In this document: piece after piece, positions 52,664 through 61,285 of the stretch
Position numbering within the stretch: the first letter of the stretch is position 1
How the letters are laid out: each line of letters opens with the position of its first letter
Origin: Hymenobacter psychrophilus
GTDB lineage: Bacteria; Bacteroidota; Bacteroidia; Cytophagales; Hymenobacteraceae
DNA length: 64,000 nucleotides
Assembly (NCBI RefSeq): GCF_900107135.1
Contig: NZ_FNOV01000006.1
Coordinates: forward strand, 1-64,000
Reading direction: 5' to 3'
Program-made: the position numbers and the translations under genes
Notes under the pieces: generated by a model
What the model saw: the letters and a program-made list of their open reading frames with translations, nothing else
The model's database searches: none
Told to the model about the DNA's origin: nothing

Positions 52664-52713
52664 CGGCACTTCCCACCCCGAAGCGTTTCGTTTCCCACCC
52701 GCTTTTTTTCTCC

Positions 52714-53697
52714 ATGAGTATTCCTGCCAACTCCAGCGGCGACACCATTCTCGTTATCGGTGCCGGCGGCCAGCTGGGCCTAGAGCTTACGCACGAGCTG
52801 CGCCGCATTTATGGCGCTTCCAATGTAGTCGCCGCCGACGTACGCCAGCCCCAGGACGATGCCCTGACCCAGGCCGGCCCTTTCGAGCTGCTCGACGTGC
52901 TCGACCAGCCCCGCCTGACCGACGTGATGCGCCGCTACAAGCCCACCCAGGTGTATCACCTGGCCGCGCTGCTTTCGGCCACGGCCGAGCAGCAGCCCAA
53001 GTTTGGCTGGCGCCTGAACATGGACGGCCTGTTCAACGTGCTCGACGCGTCGGTGGAGCTGGGCGTGCGCCAGGTGTACTGGCCCAGCAGCATTGCCGTG
53101 TTCGGCCCCGACACGCCGCGCCAGAACACGCCCCAGCTCACCACCATGAACCCCAACACGGTGTACGGCATCAGCAAAATGGCCGGCGAGCAGTGGGGCG
53201 AGTGGTATTTCCGCAAGCACGGCCTCGATATCCGCAGCCTGCGCTACCCCGGCCTGATTGGCTACAAGAGCCTGCCCGGCGGCGGCACCACCGATTACGC
53301 CGTGGATATTTACCACAAGGCCGTGGCCGGCGAGGCGTTCGAGTGCTTCCTCAAGGAAGACACCTACCTGCCCATGATGTACATGCCCGACGCGCTGAAA
53401 GCCACGCTCGACCTCATGCACGCCCCCGCCGACCGCCTGCAGGTGCGCAGCTCCTACAACCTGGGCGCCATGAGCTTCAGCCCCACCGAAATCGTGGCCA
53501 GCATCCGGCGCCACTACCCCGATTTTGAGGTGAGCTACCGCCCCGACCAGCGCCAGGCCATTGCCGACTCCTGGCCCGCCAGCATCGACGACACCCAGGC
53601 CCGCCTCGACTGGAACTGGCAGCCCCAATTCGACCTCGACAAGATGACCGACGACATGCTGCTGCATTTGAAGCAGCTGCAGCCGGCCGGTTTGTAG
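52714..53697 (+). CDS. L-threonine 3-dehydrogenase, SDR type
   Basis: NAD-dependent oxidation of threonine to 2-amino-3-oxobutyrate, which Kbl (49616) then cleaves. The 327-aa protein is of the short-chain (UDP-galactose epimerase-like) type known from Flavobacterium and Cupriavidus, not the zinc-dependent type. It has IGAGGQLGLELTHELR, then VYWPSSIAVFGP, the catalytic Tyr151 and Lys155 in YGISK, and RYPGLIGYKSLPGGGTTDYA. The ATG at 52714 is chosen over 52630, which adds an unconserved tail overlapping the promoter. A terminator follows at 53729. Confidence 0.92.
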   Translation: MSIPANSSGDTILVIGAGGQLGLELTHELRRIYGASNVVAADVRQPQDDALTQAGPFELLDVLDQPRLTDVMRRYKPTQVYHLAALLSATAEQQPKFGWRLNMDGLFNVLDASVELGVRQVYWPSSIAVFGPDTPRQNTPQLTTMNPNTVYGISKMAGEQWGEWYFRKHGLDIRSLRYPGLIGYKSLPGGGTTDYAVDIYHKAVAGEAFECFLKEDTYLPMMYMPDALKATLDLMHAPADRLQVRSSYNLGAMSFSPTEIVASIRRHYPDFEVSYRPDQRQAIADSWPASIDDTQARLDWNWQPQFDLDKMTDDMLLHLKQLQPAGL

Positions 53698-53728
53698 CCC
53701 GGGTCCGCCCCGGCTCCCGCAACAGCAG

Positions 53729-53758
53729 CGCCCCGTCTTTTTGGCGGGGCGTTTTTTT
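53729..53758 (+). terminator. Intrinsic terminator with T7
   Basis: A 7-bp GC stem (53729-53735 with 53745-53751) followed by seven T. It ends the threonine dehydrogenase transcript. Confidence 0.9.
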
Positions 53759-53841
53759 GCGCCCCTGGCCCAACCCACTGCCAAAGCCTCCGTTCTGAAG
53801 GCAGAAGAGGTAACCAGCTACTCTTTTACCCTGCTGAAACC

Positions 53842-54576
53842 ATGATTGTCAACTACGTTCCGACCGGCTGGCAGATTATCTACCAGCAGGCCCACGCCCT
53901 GCTGGCGGCCCAGCTGCTGCACCAGTGGCCCGCCGACCTGCTGCCGCCCGACCAGTGGGTGGGCCTGCTGGCCGCCGCCGCCCAGCACGACGACGAGCAG
54001 CCCCACTGGAGTGGCCACTACGGCCTGACGCCCGCCGGCGCGCCCGCCAACTTCACCATGCAGCCCTTTTCGCTGGAGCAGGCCACCGGCGTGCTACGGG
54101 CCGCCCGCTTCCAGGGCCGCTGGCGCAGTCTGCTCACCAGCCTGCACCTGAGCACCCTGTACGAGGAGCTACGCGGCCAGAAAAAGGAAATCGATGCGTT
54201 TCTCGATGAGCAGCGACAAAACCAGCAGACGTGGCGGCGCGAGCTGAAAATAAAAAAGGCCGAAACCGACCGCGCCTACGCCCTGCTGCACTGGTGCGAC
54301 CGGCTGAGCCTGATTCTATGCCGCCACGAAATCCCGGAAATGGGCCGGGCGCTTGAAATCTACCAGGGGCCCAACGGCCAGACCCACGCGGTGCACCGCG
54401 CTACGGTCGAAGCCCCACTTACCGTCAGCCCCTGGCCGTTCCGCGACAAGCAGTTTGAGGTAAGTGTGGAAGCTACCATGCTCGGGCAGTTGCAATTCAA
54501 GAACGACGCAGAATTGTCGGCAGCCCTTGCTTCCGCTTCCGTCACGACGTTGCGCTGGCTGTTTAAGAACGAATAG
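53842..54576 (+). CDS. DUF3891-family protein
   Basis: The 244-aa cytoplasmic protein has the DUF3891 pattern: N-terminal WQIIYQQAHALLAAQLLHQW, then AAQHDDEQPHW with a His-Asp-Asp motif suggestive of metal binding, and LLHWCDRLSLILCRHEIPEM. The fold is thought to be helical, HD-domain-like. No reaction is known. It is flanked by a terminator upstream and a REP-like hairpin downstream and so is probably monocistronic. Confidence 0.85.
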   Translation: MIVNYVPTGWQIIYQQAHALLAAQLLHQWPADLLPPDQWVGLLAAAAQHDDEQPHWSGHYGLTPAGAPANFTMQPFSLEQATGVLRAARFQGRWRSLLTSLHLSTLYEELRGQKKEIDAFLDEQRQNQQTWRRELKIKKAETDRAYALLHWCDRLSLILCRHEIPEMGRALEIYQGPNGQTHAVHRATVEAPLTVSPWPFRDKQFEVSVEATMLGQLQFKNDAELSAALASASVTTLRWLFKNE

Positions 54577-54600
54577 GCGCAGCAGTCCGGAAAATTAAAA

Positions 54601-54670
54601 ACGCGTCATACCGCACCGCCGAAGCATTTCTAAGGCAGTAGAAATGCTTCGGCGGCGCGGTATGACGCGT
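54601..54670. repeat. REP-like hairpin, GTCATACCGC...GAAGCATTTC type
   Basis: Arms 54601-54632 and 54639-54670 pair over 32 nt with one mismatch and a 6-nt loop. It lies between convergent genes and shares GTCAT and CGAAGCAT words with the elements at 47153 and 62283. Confidence 0.75.
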
Positions 54671-54708
54671 TTTCGAGGAGCAACGATCTTTCTTGCTCTT
54701 CCCTTACC

Positions 54709-55536
54709 TTATAGCTTCTCTACCGGGCGCGGGTTCTGCATAAGATCGGCGGGTACGGTGGCCGAGGCCGAAACGTGGCCCAGGCCCCGGCCATCCTTGC
54801 CATCGGAGCGGTCGGTGGCCAGCATAATGGAGCCGTACTGCTGGTAGGCCGTCCAGTGGCGGCGGAAGGAGGGCTGCGCGTCGGTGGCTTTGGGAAAGTA
54901 GGCCCACTCCTCCACCAGCTTGGTCTGGGGGTTGATGAGCACCTCGTACTTGTTGTCGGGCGTGACGCCCACGTTCTTAAACGTCATGTTGAGCACCTCG
55001 GCGGGCTGGCCGCTCATGAGCTGGCCGGGGCCCTTGTATGTGAGCGTCACGCCCGAATCCTTGAGCTTGAAGGGCATCAGCAGCCACCACGAGTTGTTCA
55101 CCCAAACCGGGTACATGCGGCTCAGCAGCTTCTGGCCCTCGGGCGAGGCCGAAATATCCTGGCCAGCGCGGTACACCTGGCCTTGTTTGGTGCCGAGATT
55201 ATAGAGGGCTACGAGGTCATCTTTCTGCCAGCGGAAGTCGCCGGTTTGCTTGTCCCAGAGCTGGTACGAGCCGTCGAGGAAGTCCCAGCCCAGCAGGCGG
55301 GTTTGCTGCCAGGCCGCATAGCCGCCCATTTTCTCCATCACCTGGTCGGCCAGGGCCAGGGCGCGGGCGTCGGAGCCGGCCATGTCGAACCCATCGGCGG
55401 CCGGGTAGGCGCCGTTGGCCATGGCTGCCGCGGGCAGGGGCGAGCCGGATTTGGCCGTTGTGGCAGTGCCCGATTGCGACTGGCAAGCCGCCAGCGAGCC
55501 CAGGGCCAGCAGTAGCGAGAAGGAGGTTGTACGCAT
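54709..55536 (-). CDS. Hypothetical lipoprotein, LolA-like fold
   Basis: The 275-aa product starts with a lipoprotein signal MRTTSFSLLLALGSLAAC. The mature part begins with a disordered Ser/Thr/Ala stretch. An antiparallel sheet pattern similar to LolA/LolB-like lipoprotein carriers follows (LLGWDFLDGSYQLWDKQTGD, YKGPGQLMSGQPAEVLNMTF, KYEVLINPQTKLVEEWAYFP). Comparable Bacteroidota proteins are listed as DUF6503-like or hypothetical. Function unknown; it should sit in the periplasm. Confidence 0.65.
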   Translation of the reverse strand: MRTTSFSLLLALGSLAACQSQSGTATTAKSGSPLPAAAMANGAYPAADGFDMAGSDARALALADQVMEKMGGYAAWQQTRLLGWDFLDGSYQLWDKQTGDFRWQKDDLVALYNLGTKQGQVYRAGQDISASPEGQKLLSRMYPVWVNNSWWLLMPFKLKDSGVTLTYKGPGQLMSGQPAEVLNMTFKNVGVTPDNKYEVLINPQTKLVEEWAYFPKATDAQPSFRRHWTAYQQYGSIMLATDRSDGKDGRGLGHVSASATVPADLMQNPRPVEKL

Positions 55537-55703
55537 GATTATCAGATTTTAGCAGAAGAATAAGAAGTCGGGTTACGGGCGCCGGCAGGCCAGCGGGCCG
55601 GGCCGGCAACCGCGCAAAGCAACAACCTTTCGGCGGCTCTGGTTGAACGCCCGGCCAAGTGCCACCGTACTAGCAGCACGCTCTACCTAGTTTTTTCGCA
55701 CTC

Positions 55704-56675
55704 ATGGCTCATCATTACCGGTTTTCCGACGTCGTCAGCATCTTCAAGTCGTCGGTCAATGCCTTCATCGACAACAACTCGTTCCGGCACGCGGCGGCCT
55801 TGTCGTACTACACTATTTTCTCGCTGCCGCCGTTGCTCCTCATCGTCATCACGGTGGCCAGCACCGTGTACGGCAACGAGGCCGTAACGGGTCAGATTTA
55901 CGGGCAGCTGCGCGGGATCATCGGGCCCGAATCGGCCGAGTTTCTGCAAAACAGCATTGCCGAGTTCACCGTCAAGCAGCAAGGGCTGATTTCGACGGTT
56001 ATCGGTCTGGGCACGCTAATTTTTGCCGCTACCACCTTCTTCGTCACCTTGCAAAACAGCATCAACGACATCTGGAACCTGCGCGTCGAAACCGACGGCA
56101 TGGGCATCGGGCAATTCCTGAAGCAGCGCCTGCTTTCGTTTGGCCTGATTCTGAGCATCGCTCTGCTGCTGCTGGTGTCGTTCGTCATCAGTGCCGTGCT
56201 CAGCGTTTTCACCGACCAACTGAAGGATTGGTTTCCGGCCATTGGCGTATTTGCCATCAAACTGGTCGATTTTCTGCTTTCCGTTGGCGTTACCACGCTG
56301 CTGTTCGCCCTCATCTACCGCTTCCTGCCCGATGCCATTATCCGCTGGCAGGATGTGGGCGTGGGCGCCTTTATCACGGCCCTGCTGTTCGTGCTGGGCA
56401 AATTCTTGATTGCCTTCTACATCTCCAAAGCCAGCCCCGGCTCGGCCTTTGGCGCGGCGGGCTCGGCCATTGTGCTGCTGATCTGGATCAACTACTCCTC
56501 GCTCATTGTGTTTTTCGGGGCAGAGTTCACCCAGGAATTCGCCGACGCCTTCGGCCAGAAAGTCCAGCCCAAGGCCCACGCCGTGCGCATCGAAACCCGC
56601 GTAGTTCCGCCCGGTGAAAGCGCCGCCGAAAAAGCCACCGGCCGCCCGCCCGCCGAGGGCAAATGGCACAAGTAA
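55704..56675 (+). CDS. YihY/BrkB-family inner-membrane protein
   Basis: The 323-aa protein has six membrane helices. Family marks are FRHAAALSYYTIFSLPPLLL at the first helix, TTFFVTLQNSINDIWNLR, and GSAIVLLIWINYSSLIVFFG with EFTQEFADAFG near the end. The function of YihY/BrkB is still debated (it was once called RNase BN in error); transport or envelope roles are proposed. The C-terminal tail is basic and disordered. A secreted-protein gene follows 31 nt later. Confidence 0.9.
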   Translation: MAHHYRFSDVVSIFKSSVNAFIDNNSFRHAAALSYYTIFSLPPLLLIVITVASTVYGNEAVTGQIYGQLRGIIGPESAEFLQNSIAEFTVKQQGLISTVIGLGTLIFAATTFFVTLQNSINDIWNLRVETDGMGIGQFLKQRLLSFGLILSIALLLLVSFVISAVLSVFTDQLKDWFPAIGVFAIKLVDFLLSVGVTTLLFALIYRFLPDAIIRWQDVGVGAFITALLFVLGKFLIAFYISKASPGSAFGAAGSAIVLLIWINYSSLIVFFGAEFTQEFADAFGQKVQPKAHAVRIETRVVPPGESAAEKATGRPPAEGKWHK

Positions 56676-56706
56676 GCCACCGGAATTTCAGCGTATTTTC
56701 GGCGCT

Positions 56707-57414
56707 ATGAAAAACGCTATTCGACGAGTTATTATCCTGTTCATCTTCGCTATTGCCCCCCTCTGCGGCTATGCCCAAACCACCCCCGGCGGCGCGGCCG
56801 ACAGCGCCACTGAGCGGCGGCTAATTCAGCAGGCTAGTGCTGATATATGCCAGCAGCTGAAACTGGAAAACCAGAAAAATCCCCTTGCTAGGCTCTCGCA
56901 AACAGAAGCCGAGCAACTGTTTGGCCGTCTGTTCTTGCAGGCCGCTACCCGTAACGCAGAGTTGGCCGCTCTCCTGACCAGCATAGGCGAACGGCGCGCG
57001 CGCGCAGAGGGCGAGCAGCTGGGCCGACGCGTGGGCCTGCTGCTGATGCAGGAGTGCCCCATGGGCCAGCAACTTTTTATGCGCTTGGGTGGCGAGCAGC
57101 TCAACCAGCAACTAGGGCTGCGGCCCGAAGAAACCAAGCTATTGCAACCACTTGCGGCGGCCATGTGCCGCGACCTTAGCCCCCGGGTAACCGAAATGCA
57201 GCAGCTTGCTCCGGCGCAACGCATGGCACTGGTAACGCAGGCACTGGGCAGCACTATGAAACCCCGTGCCAAGCAGCTCAATAAATTCTACGGAACCAGT
57301 GTTTTTCTTGACGGGGAAATAGAGAAGCTAGGCAGCAAAATTTTCGCCCTGATGGCTCCACAGTGCCCTGAGGTACTGATTCTATTCGCTGACTTCGATA
57401 AAGTGGACCAGTAA
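56707..57414 (+). CDS. Hypothetical secreted protein with two similar halves
   Basis: From the ATG at 56707 the product is 235 aa with a signal peptide (MKNAIRRVIILFIFAIAPLC, cleavage near GYAQ). The remainder is helical. Two Cys-bearing segments look related (ASADICQQLKLENQ and AAAMCRDLSPRVTEMQ), as do ECPMGQQLF and QCPEVLILF. This suggests an internal duplication with disulfides. No family is recognised. It may be co-transcribed with the YihY gene. Confidence 0.65.
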   Translation: MKNAIRRVIILFIFAIAPLCGYAQTTPGGAADSATERRLIQQASADICQQLKLENQKNPLARLSQTEAEQLFGRLFLQAATRNAELAALLTSIGERRARAEGEQLGRRVGLLLMQECPMGQQLFMRLGGEQLNQQLGLRPEETKLLQPLAAAMCRDLSPRVTEMQQLAPAQRMALVTQALGSTMKPRAKQLNKFYGTSVFLDGEIEKLGSKIFALMAPQCPEVLILFADFDKVDQ

Positions 57415-57439
57415 TAAGCCTGGTAATCACCCATAAACG

Positions 57440-57475
57440 GCGCGTGGCCCGATGCATATGCACCGGGCCACGCGC
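57440..57475. terminator. Bidirectional hairpin terminator
   Basis: A 12-bp stem (57440-57451 with 57464-57475) and 12-nt loop between the secreted-protein gene and the convergent rlmN. Confidence 0.7.
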
Positions 57476-57511
57476 TTGTTCAGTTCTTGCAATACGCGTT
57501 AAGCCGCCTGC

Positions 57512-58588
57512 TTATGCAGCCGTTTCCTGCGGCTGCTTCACGGCCAGCTGCCCGCAGGCGGCGTCAATGTCTTTGCCGCGGCTGCGGCGCAGGTTGGTTT
57601 GCACGCCCCGGTCGGCCAGGTACTTGTGGAAGGCCAGCAGCTTGGCCTCACCGGTGTTGCGGTAGTCGGCGTTTTCGATGGGGTTGTACTCGATGAGGTT
57701 GACCTTGCAGGGCAGCCACTTCGAAATCTGAAACAGCTCCTCGGCGTCCTGTAGCGTGTCGTTGAAGCTCTCGAATACGATGTACTCGTAGGTGACCTTG
57801 CGGCCGGTGGCCTGGTGGTAGTACTTGAGCGCCTCTTCGAGCGCCGCCAGCGAGTTGGCCTCGTTGATGGGCATGATTTCGTTGCGCTTCGTGTCGTTGG
57901 GCGCGTGCAGGCTCAGGGCCAGATTGGCCTTCACGCCATCATCCGCCAGCTTTTTAATCATTTTGGCGATGCCCGCCGTGCTGATGGTAATGCGGCGCGG
58001 GGCCATATTCAGGCCGTCGGGGGCCGTGATGCGCTCAATACTTTTGACCACATTGGCGTAGTTGAGCAGCGGCTCGCCCATGCCCATGTACACGATGTTG
58101 GTGAGCGGCGTGCCGTACTGGGCCTCGCACTGCTCCCGGATGCGCACTACCTGGTCGTAAATCTCGGCCGCGTCGAGGTTGCGCTTGCGGTCCATGTAGC
58201 CGGTGGCGCAGAACTTGCACGTGAGCGAGCAACCCACCTGCGAGCTGATGCAGGCCGTCATGCGGGTATCGTGCGGGATGAGCACGCCCTCCACAATGTT
58301 GCCGTCAAACAGCCGGAAGGCCGATTTAATGGTGCCATCGTTGCTGACCTGCTGGTTCTGCACCTGCACGCCGTTGATAACGAAGTGGCGGGCCAGCAAC
58401 TCGCGGGTGGCGAGGCTGATGTTGTTCATTTCCTCGAACGTGCCGGCCGTATTCTTCCACAGCCACTCGCTCACCTGCTTGGCGCGGAAGGGTTTCTCGC
58501 CGTTCTCCACCATAAACGCCTTCAGGTCGTCGGGGCTGAGTTTACGGATGTCGCGCTTGGAAATTACGGGCAGGTCTAGCATCATCAT
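57512..58588 (-). CDS. rlmN: 23S rRNA (adenine-2503-C2) methyltransferase
   Basis: Radical-SAM enzyme methylating A2503 of 23S rRNA and A37 of some tRNAs. The 358-aa product has the cluster motif CSLTCKFC, the following ATGYMDRKRNLDAAEI block, and GMGEPLLNY. The C-terminal catalytic Cys lies in DAACGQLAVK. The ATG at 58588 is chosen: the longer frame from 58603 (MYLCAMM) translates the promoter's -7 element. Two further in-frame ATGs follow immediately, so the exact start is uncertain by two codons. The mRNA is probably leaderless. Confidence 0.95.
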   Translation of the reverse strand: MMMLDLPVISKRDIRKLSPDDLKAFMVENGEKPFRAKQVSEWLWKNTAGTFEEMNNISLATRELLARHFVINGVQVQNQQVSNDGTIKSAFRLFDGNIVEGVLIPHDTRMTACISSQVGCSLTCKFCATGYMDRKRNLDAAEIYDQVVRIREQCEAQYGTPLTNIVYMGMGEPLLNYANVVKSIERITAPDGLNMAPRRITISTAGIAKMIKKLADDGVKANLALSLHAPNDTKRNEIMPINEANSLAALEEALKYYHQATGRKVTYEYIVFESFNDTLQDAEELFQISKWLPCKVNLIEYNPIENADYRNTGEAKLLAFHKYLADRGVQTNLRRSRGKDIDAACGQLAVKQPQETAA

Positions 58589-58592
58589 AGCG

Positions 58593-58600
58593 CAAAGATA
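58593..58600 (-). promoter_or_regulatory. -7 element TATCTTTG directly before rlmN
   Basis: It ends 4 nt before the first possible rlmN ATG, predicting a leaderless or near-leaderless mRNA. Confidence 0.5.
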
Positions 58601-58712
58601 CAACCCGCAAGGCAGTTGGGTTCCTGTGGCGGGGCAGTTTTGCGGCGCGGGCCGGTCCGGCCGAACGGGGCCGCGGCCAAAGCGCTTACTTTGGCGGTAA
58701 AATTCTCCTCCT

Positions 58713-60476
58713 ATGCTGCTTATCCTGGGAAGCTGGCTGCTGCTGGCCCTTGTTACGACTACGTTGGGCTGGTCGGCCTGGCGGGCGCTGGCGGATAACC
58801 GCCCAGCCGTGCTGCCGCTGCCACTGGAAGTACTGAGCTTGGCGGGTGTGGCGCTGCTGCTGGTTGGGCTGGCGCCCGTGTCGCTGGTGCTGCCGCTGGG
58901 CAGCGGGGCCGTGCGCGGCGGACTGGCCCTGCTGGTAACGGCGCTGCTGCTGGGGCAGCGGCGGGCCCTGGCAGCGGAGCTGCGCCGCTGGTGGGCGGCC
59001 CCGCACCCGGTGGCTTGGTGGGCGGGCGCGGGCCTGCTGGGGTTGCTGCTGCTGGCTTTGCTGCTCTACCAGCAGGGCCGCAGCCACAACTACGATGAGC
59101 AGCTGTATTACCTGCAAACCCTGCACTGGCTGGAGCGGTTTGCAGTGGTGCCGGGCCTGGGCAACCTGCACGGGCGGCTGGCTTTCAACTCGCACCTGTT
59201 TCTGGGCACGGCCGTATTTGCCATCCCAACCCCCACCGGCACCTACTACCCGCTGCCAACCTACCTGAGTGTTTTGCTGGCGGCCGCGGCGGCCCGCGGG
59301 GTAGCGCGCGGCATACATGCCGACAAAGCCGCCCGCACAGTGAGTGCCGGGGCCGCCCTGTTGCTATTCGGCACGTATTTCTACGTGTTCCGGTCGCACC
59401 TTCCCAGTCCTGCTCCCGACTGCGCGCTAATTATCTTTCTGAGCTTTATTTTCCTGCTCTACAGTGGTTTTTTAGGCCCATATGAGGTGCGCGGCGCCGC
59501 CGGCCGGCCCCGGCTGCTGCTACTAACGCTGCTGAGCTACGTAGCCGTTACCATCAAGCTTTCGGCCCTGCCCATCCTGCTGTTGCCGCTGCACGGCTGG
59601 TGGGTGGCCCACCGGGCCGCTCACGTCCCAACAGCCAGCGGGCCAGCCAACCGGGTCTGGCCGACACTGCTGGGGCTGGGCGTGGTGGTCTTTCTGCCCT
59701 GGCTGATCCGCAACCTGGTGCTTTCGGGCTACCCCGTGTATCCGCTGCCGGGCCTGCCGGGCCTGCCCGTTGACTGGCGGATGCCGCCCGAGTTGGTGCT
59801 GATCGAGCAGCGGCTCGTTACCAACATAGCCCGCGACGTGCTGCCGGCCGCCCGCTACGGCCCGGTGGAAACGAGTTGGCAGCAATGGCTGCCGCGCTGG
59901 TGGCAGTATGAGGCGCACAATTCACCCATAACCACAGTCTTGCTCGTGCTGGCGGCCGTGGCGCCGCTCGTAGCCCTCTGGCAGGCCTGGCGGTCGGCGG
60001 GCCTGCGCAAGCTCAGCCTCAGCCAGCCCGGATGGCTGAGCAGCTGGCTGGTGGCCCTGGCTGGGGGTCTGTTCTGGTTCACACTGGCCCCCGACTACCG
60101 TTTCGGCGCGGGCTTTTTGCTGGTGCTGGCTTTTTGGCCCTGGCTGCCACTACCGCTGCCCCGCTGGCTGGGCACACTAATGCTGACGGCGGTTGTGGTC
60201 GGCACCTTGCAGCTGATGCGCGACCCGGTGTACGGCCTGCGCCACCCCCGGCCCGGCGCGGTGGCGGGCCTGCTCTGGCCCACGCTGCCGCCACTGCTGC
60301 CCAGCCGGCCGGTGCGCCTGCCTGGGGGCCAAGTGGTGCGCGTTGCCGTCGGGGAGCTGGGCCCCTGCGGCGAAACCCCGCTGCCCTGCACGCACGCCAT
60401 TGTGCCGGGCCTGGAGTTCCGGGGAAACTCGCTGGCCGAGGGTTTTCGGGTGCGGCCGCCGGCCGCGCAACGATAG
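58713..60476 (+). CDS. LIC_10190-like GT-C membrane protein, putative glycosyltransferase
   Basis: The 587-aa protein has about twelve membrane helices. The first large loop contains NYDEQLYYLQTLHWLERFAV followed by VPGLGNLHGRLAFNSHLF. This matches the LIC_10190-type membrane protein pattern, with a GT-C-like acidic residue after Tyr. The C-terminal 60 residues form a short external domain with paired Cys (GELGPCGETPLPC). It is probably another surface-glycan transferase. Acceptor and donor are unknown. A terminator follows at 60522. Confidence 0.75.
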   Translation: MLLILGSWLLLALVTTTLGWSAWRALADNRPAVLPLPLEVLSLAGVALLLVGLAPVSLVLPLGSGAVRGGLALLVTALLLGQRRALAAELRRWWAAPHPVAWWAGAGLLGLLLLALLLYQQGRSHNYDEQLYYLQTLHWLERFAVVPGLGNLHGRLAFNSHLFLGTAVFAIPTPTGTYYPLPTYLSVLLAAAAARGVARGIHADKAARTVSAGAALLLFGTYFYVFRSHLPSPAPDCALIIFLSFIFLLYSGFLGPYEVRGAAGRPRLLLLTLLSYVAVTIKLSALPILLLPLHGWWVAHRAAHVPTASGPANRVWPTLLGLGVVVFLPWLIRNLVLSGYPVYPLPGLPGLPVDWRMPPELVLIEQRLVTNIARDVLPAARYGPVETSWQQWLPRWWQYEAHNSPITTVLLVLAAVAPLVALWQAWRSAGLRKLSLSQPGWLSSWLVALAGGLFWFTLAPDYRFGAGFLLVLAFWPWLPLPLPRWLGTLMLTAVVVGTLQLMRDPVYGLRHPRPGAVAGLLWPTLPPLLPSRPVRLPGGQVVRVAVGELGPCGETPLPCTHAIVPGLEFRGNSLAEGFRVRPPAAQR

Positions 60477-60521
60477 CAGCAACGGGCACAAGCGCCACTT
60501 TAGGTTGGGCGTATCGGGCCG

Positions 60522-60546
60522 AAAAGCCGCGGTGGGGCGGCTTTTT
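60522..60546 (+). terminator. Intrinsic terminator
   Basis: A 9-bp stem (60522-60530 with 60537-60545), 6-nt loop and T5, following the LIC_10190-like gene. Confidence 0.75.
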
Positions 60547-60631
60547 AGCGGTTTGTTTGTCCGGCTTGAAGCCTGCGTTGGGCTTCTTATGGCTGGCGGA
60601 AGGCTGTAAAGCCCCAATTATCAACAAAGTA

Positions 60632-60662
60632 TTTGTCAATGCCGATTTCCCTTGTACCTTTG
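60632..60662 (+). promoter_or_regulatory. Full Bacteroidota promoter, TTTG-N19-TACCTTTG
   Basis: TTTG at 60632-60635 and TACCTTTG at 60655-60662 with exact 19-nt spacing. The predicted start near 60668 gives a 20-25-nt leader for rpmG. Confidence 0.75.
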
Positions 60663-60690
60663 CAGTCCTTAATCCAAAAACCCCGTCGAG

Positions 60691-60873
60691 ATGGCTAAGA
60701 AAGGCAACCGGGTGCAGGTAATCCTTGAATGCACTGAGCATAAGAACTCGGGGCAGCCGGGCACCTCGCGCTACATCACCACCAAGAACCGTAAGAACAC
60801 GCCCGAGCGCATCGAGTTGAAGAAATTCAACAATGTGCTGCGTAAGATGACCGTTCACAAGGAAATTAAGTAA
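60691..60873 (+). CDS. rpmG: 50S ribosomal protein L33
   Basis: The 60-aa product starts [20 protein letters not shown] and contains [20 protein letters not shown], typical of L33. It lacks the zinc-binding Cys pairs (only one Cys), so it is the zinc-free form. It is driven by a full promoter at 60632. In many Bacteroidota rpmB precedes rpmG, but it is not found here. DUF4295 follows 8 nt later. Confidence 0.97.
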   Translation: MAKKGNRVQVILECTEHKNSGQPGTSRYITTKNRKNTPERIELKKFNNVLRKMTVHKEIK

Positions 60874-60881
60874 CCCGCGTC

Positions 60882-61043
60882 ATGGCAAAGAAAGTAGTAG
60901 CAACCCTGAAGACCGCTACCGGCAAAGACTGGGCGAAGGTAATTCGCGCGGTGAAGTCGGAGAAAACTGGTGCCTACACCTTCCGCGAGGAAATGGTACC
61001 TGTTGATAAAGTACAGGATTACATCACCACCGGCGTTAAGTAG
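60882..61043 (+). CDS. DUF4295-family small protein (53 aa)
   Basis: MAKKVVATLKTATGKDWAKV, then SEKTGAYTFREEMVP and a final ITTGVK. This short, basic, Bacteroidota-specific protein is almost always encoded between rpmG and ftsY, as here, and is suspected to be ribosome-associated. It begins 8 nt after rpmG and ends before a terminator. Confidence 0.92.
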   Translation: MAKKVVATLKTATGKDWAKVIRAVKSEKTGAYTFREEMVPVDKVQDYITTGVK

Positions 61044-61078
61044 CCGGTTGCCCCTTGGGGCTACCTGATACGAAGTGA

Positions 61079-61106
61079 AGAAGTCCCGCCAGCGTGGGAC
61101 TTTTTT
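61079..61106 (+). terminator. Intrinsic terminator with T6
   Basis: Stem AGTCCC/GGGACT with extra pairs, followed by TTTTTT at 61101-61106. It closes the rpmG-DUF4295 transcript. Confidence 0.85.
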
Positions 61107-61130
61107 GCATAGAGAGGTTTTGAGAATCCA

Positions 61131-61235
61131 GAACATCATTCTGCGCAGAGCGACGAATCTCGCGTGCTACGGTAACTCCTGACAACAGGGCTACCGTAGC
61201 ACGCGAGATTCGTCGCTCTGCGCAGAATGACGTTC
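61131..61235. repeat. REP-like hairpin, TCATTCTGCGCAGAGCGACG type
   Basis: Arms 61131-61174 and 61192-61235 form a 44-bp stem with one mismatch and a 17-nt loop. This is the longest near-perfect inverted repeat in the window, between DUF4295 and ftsY. Confidence 0.8.
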
Positions 61236-61285
61236 TTTGCTAACCTAGTCCCTCATATCCTCACCAACCCAGACCCCTGACCCCT

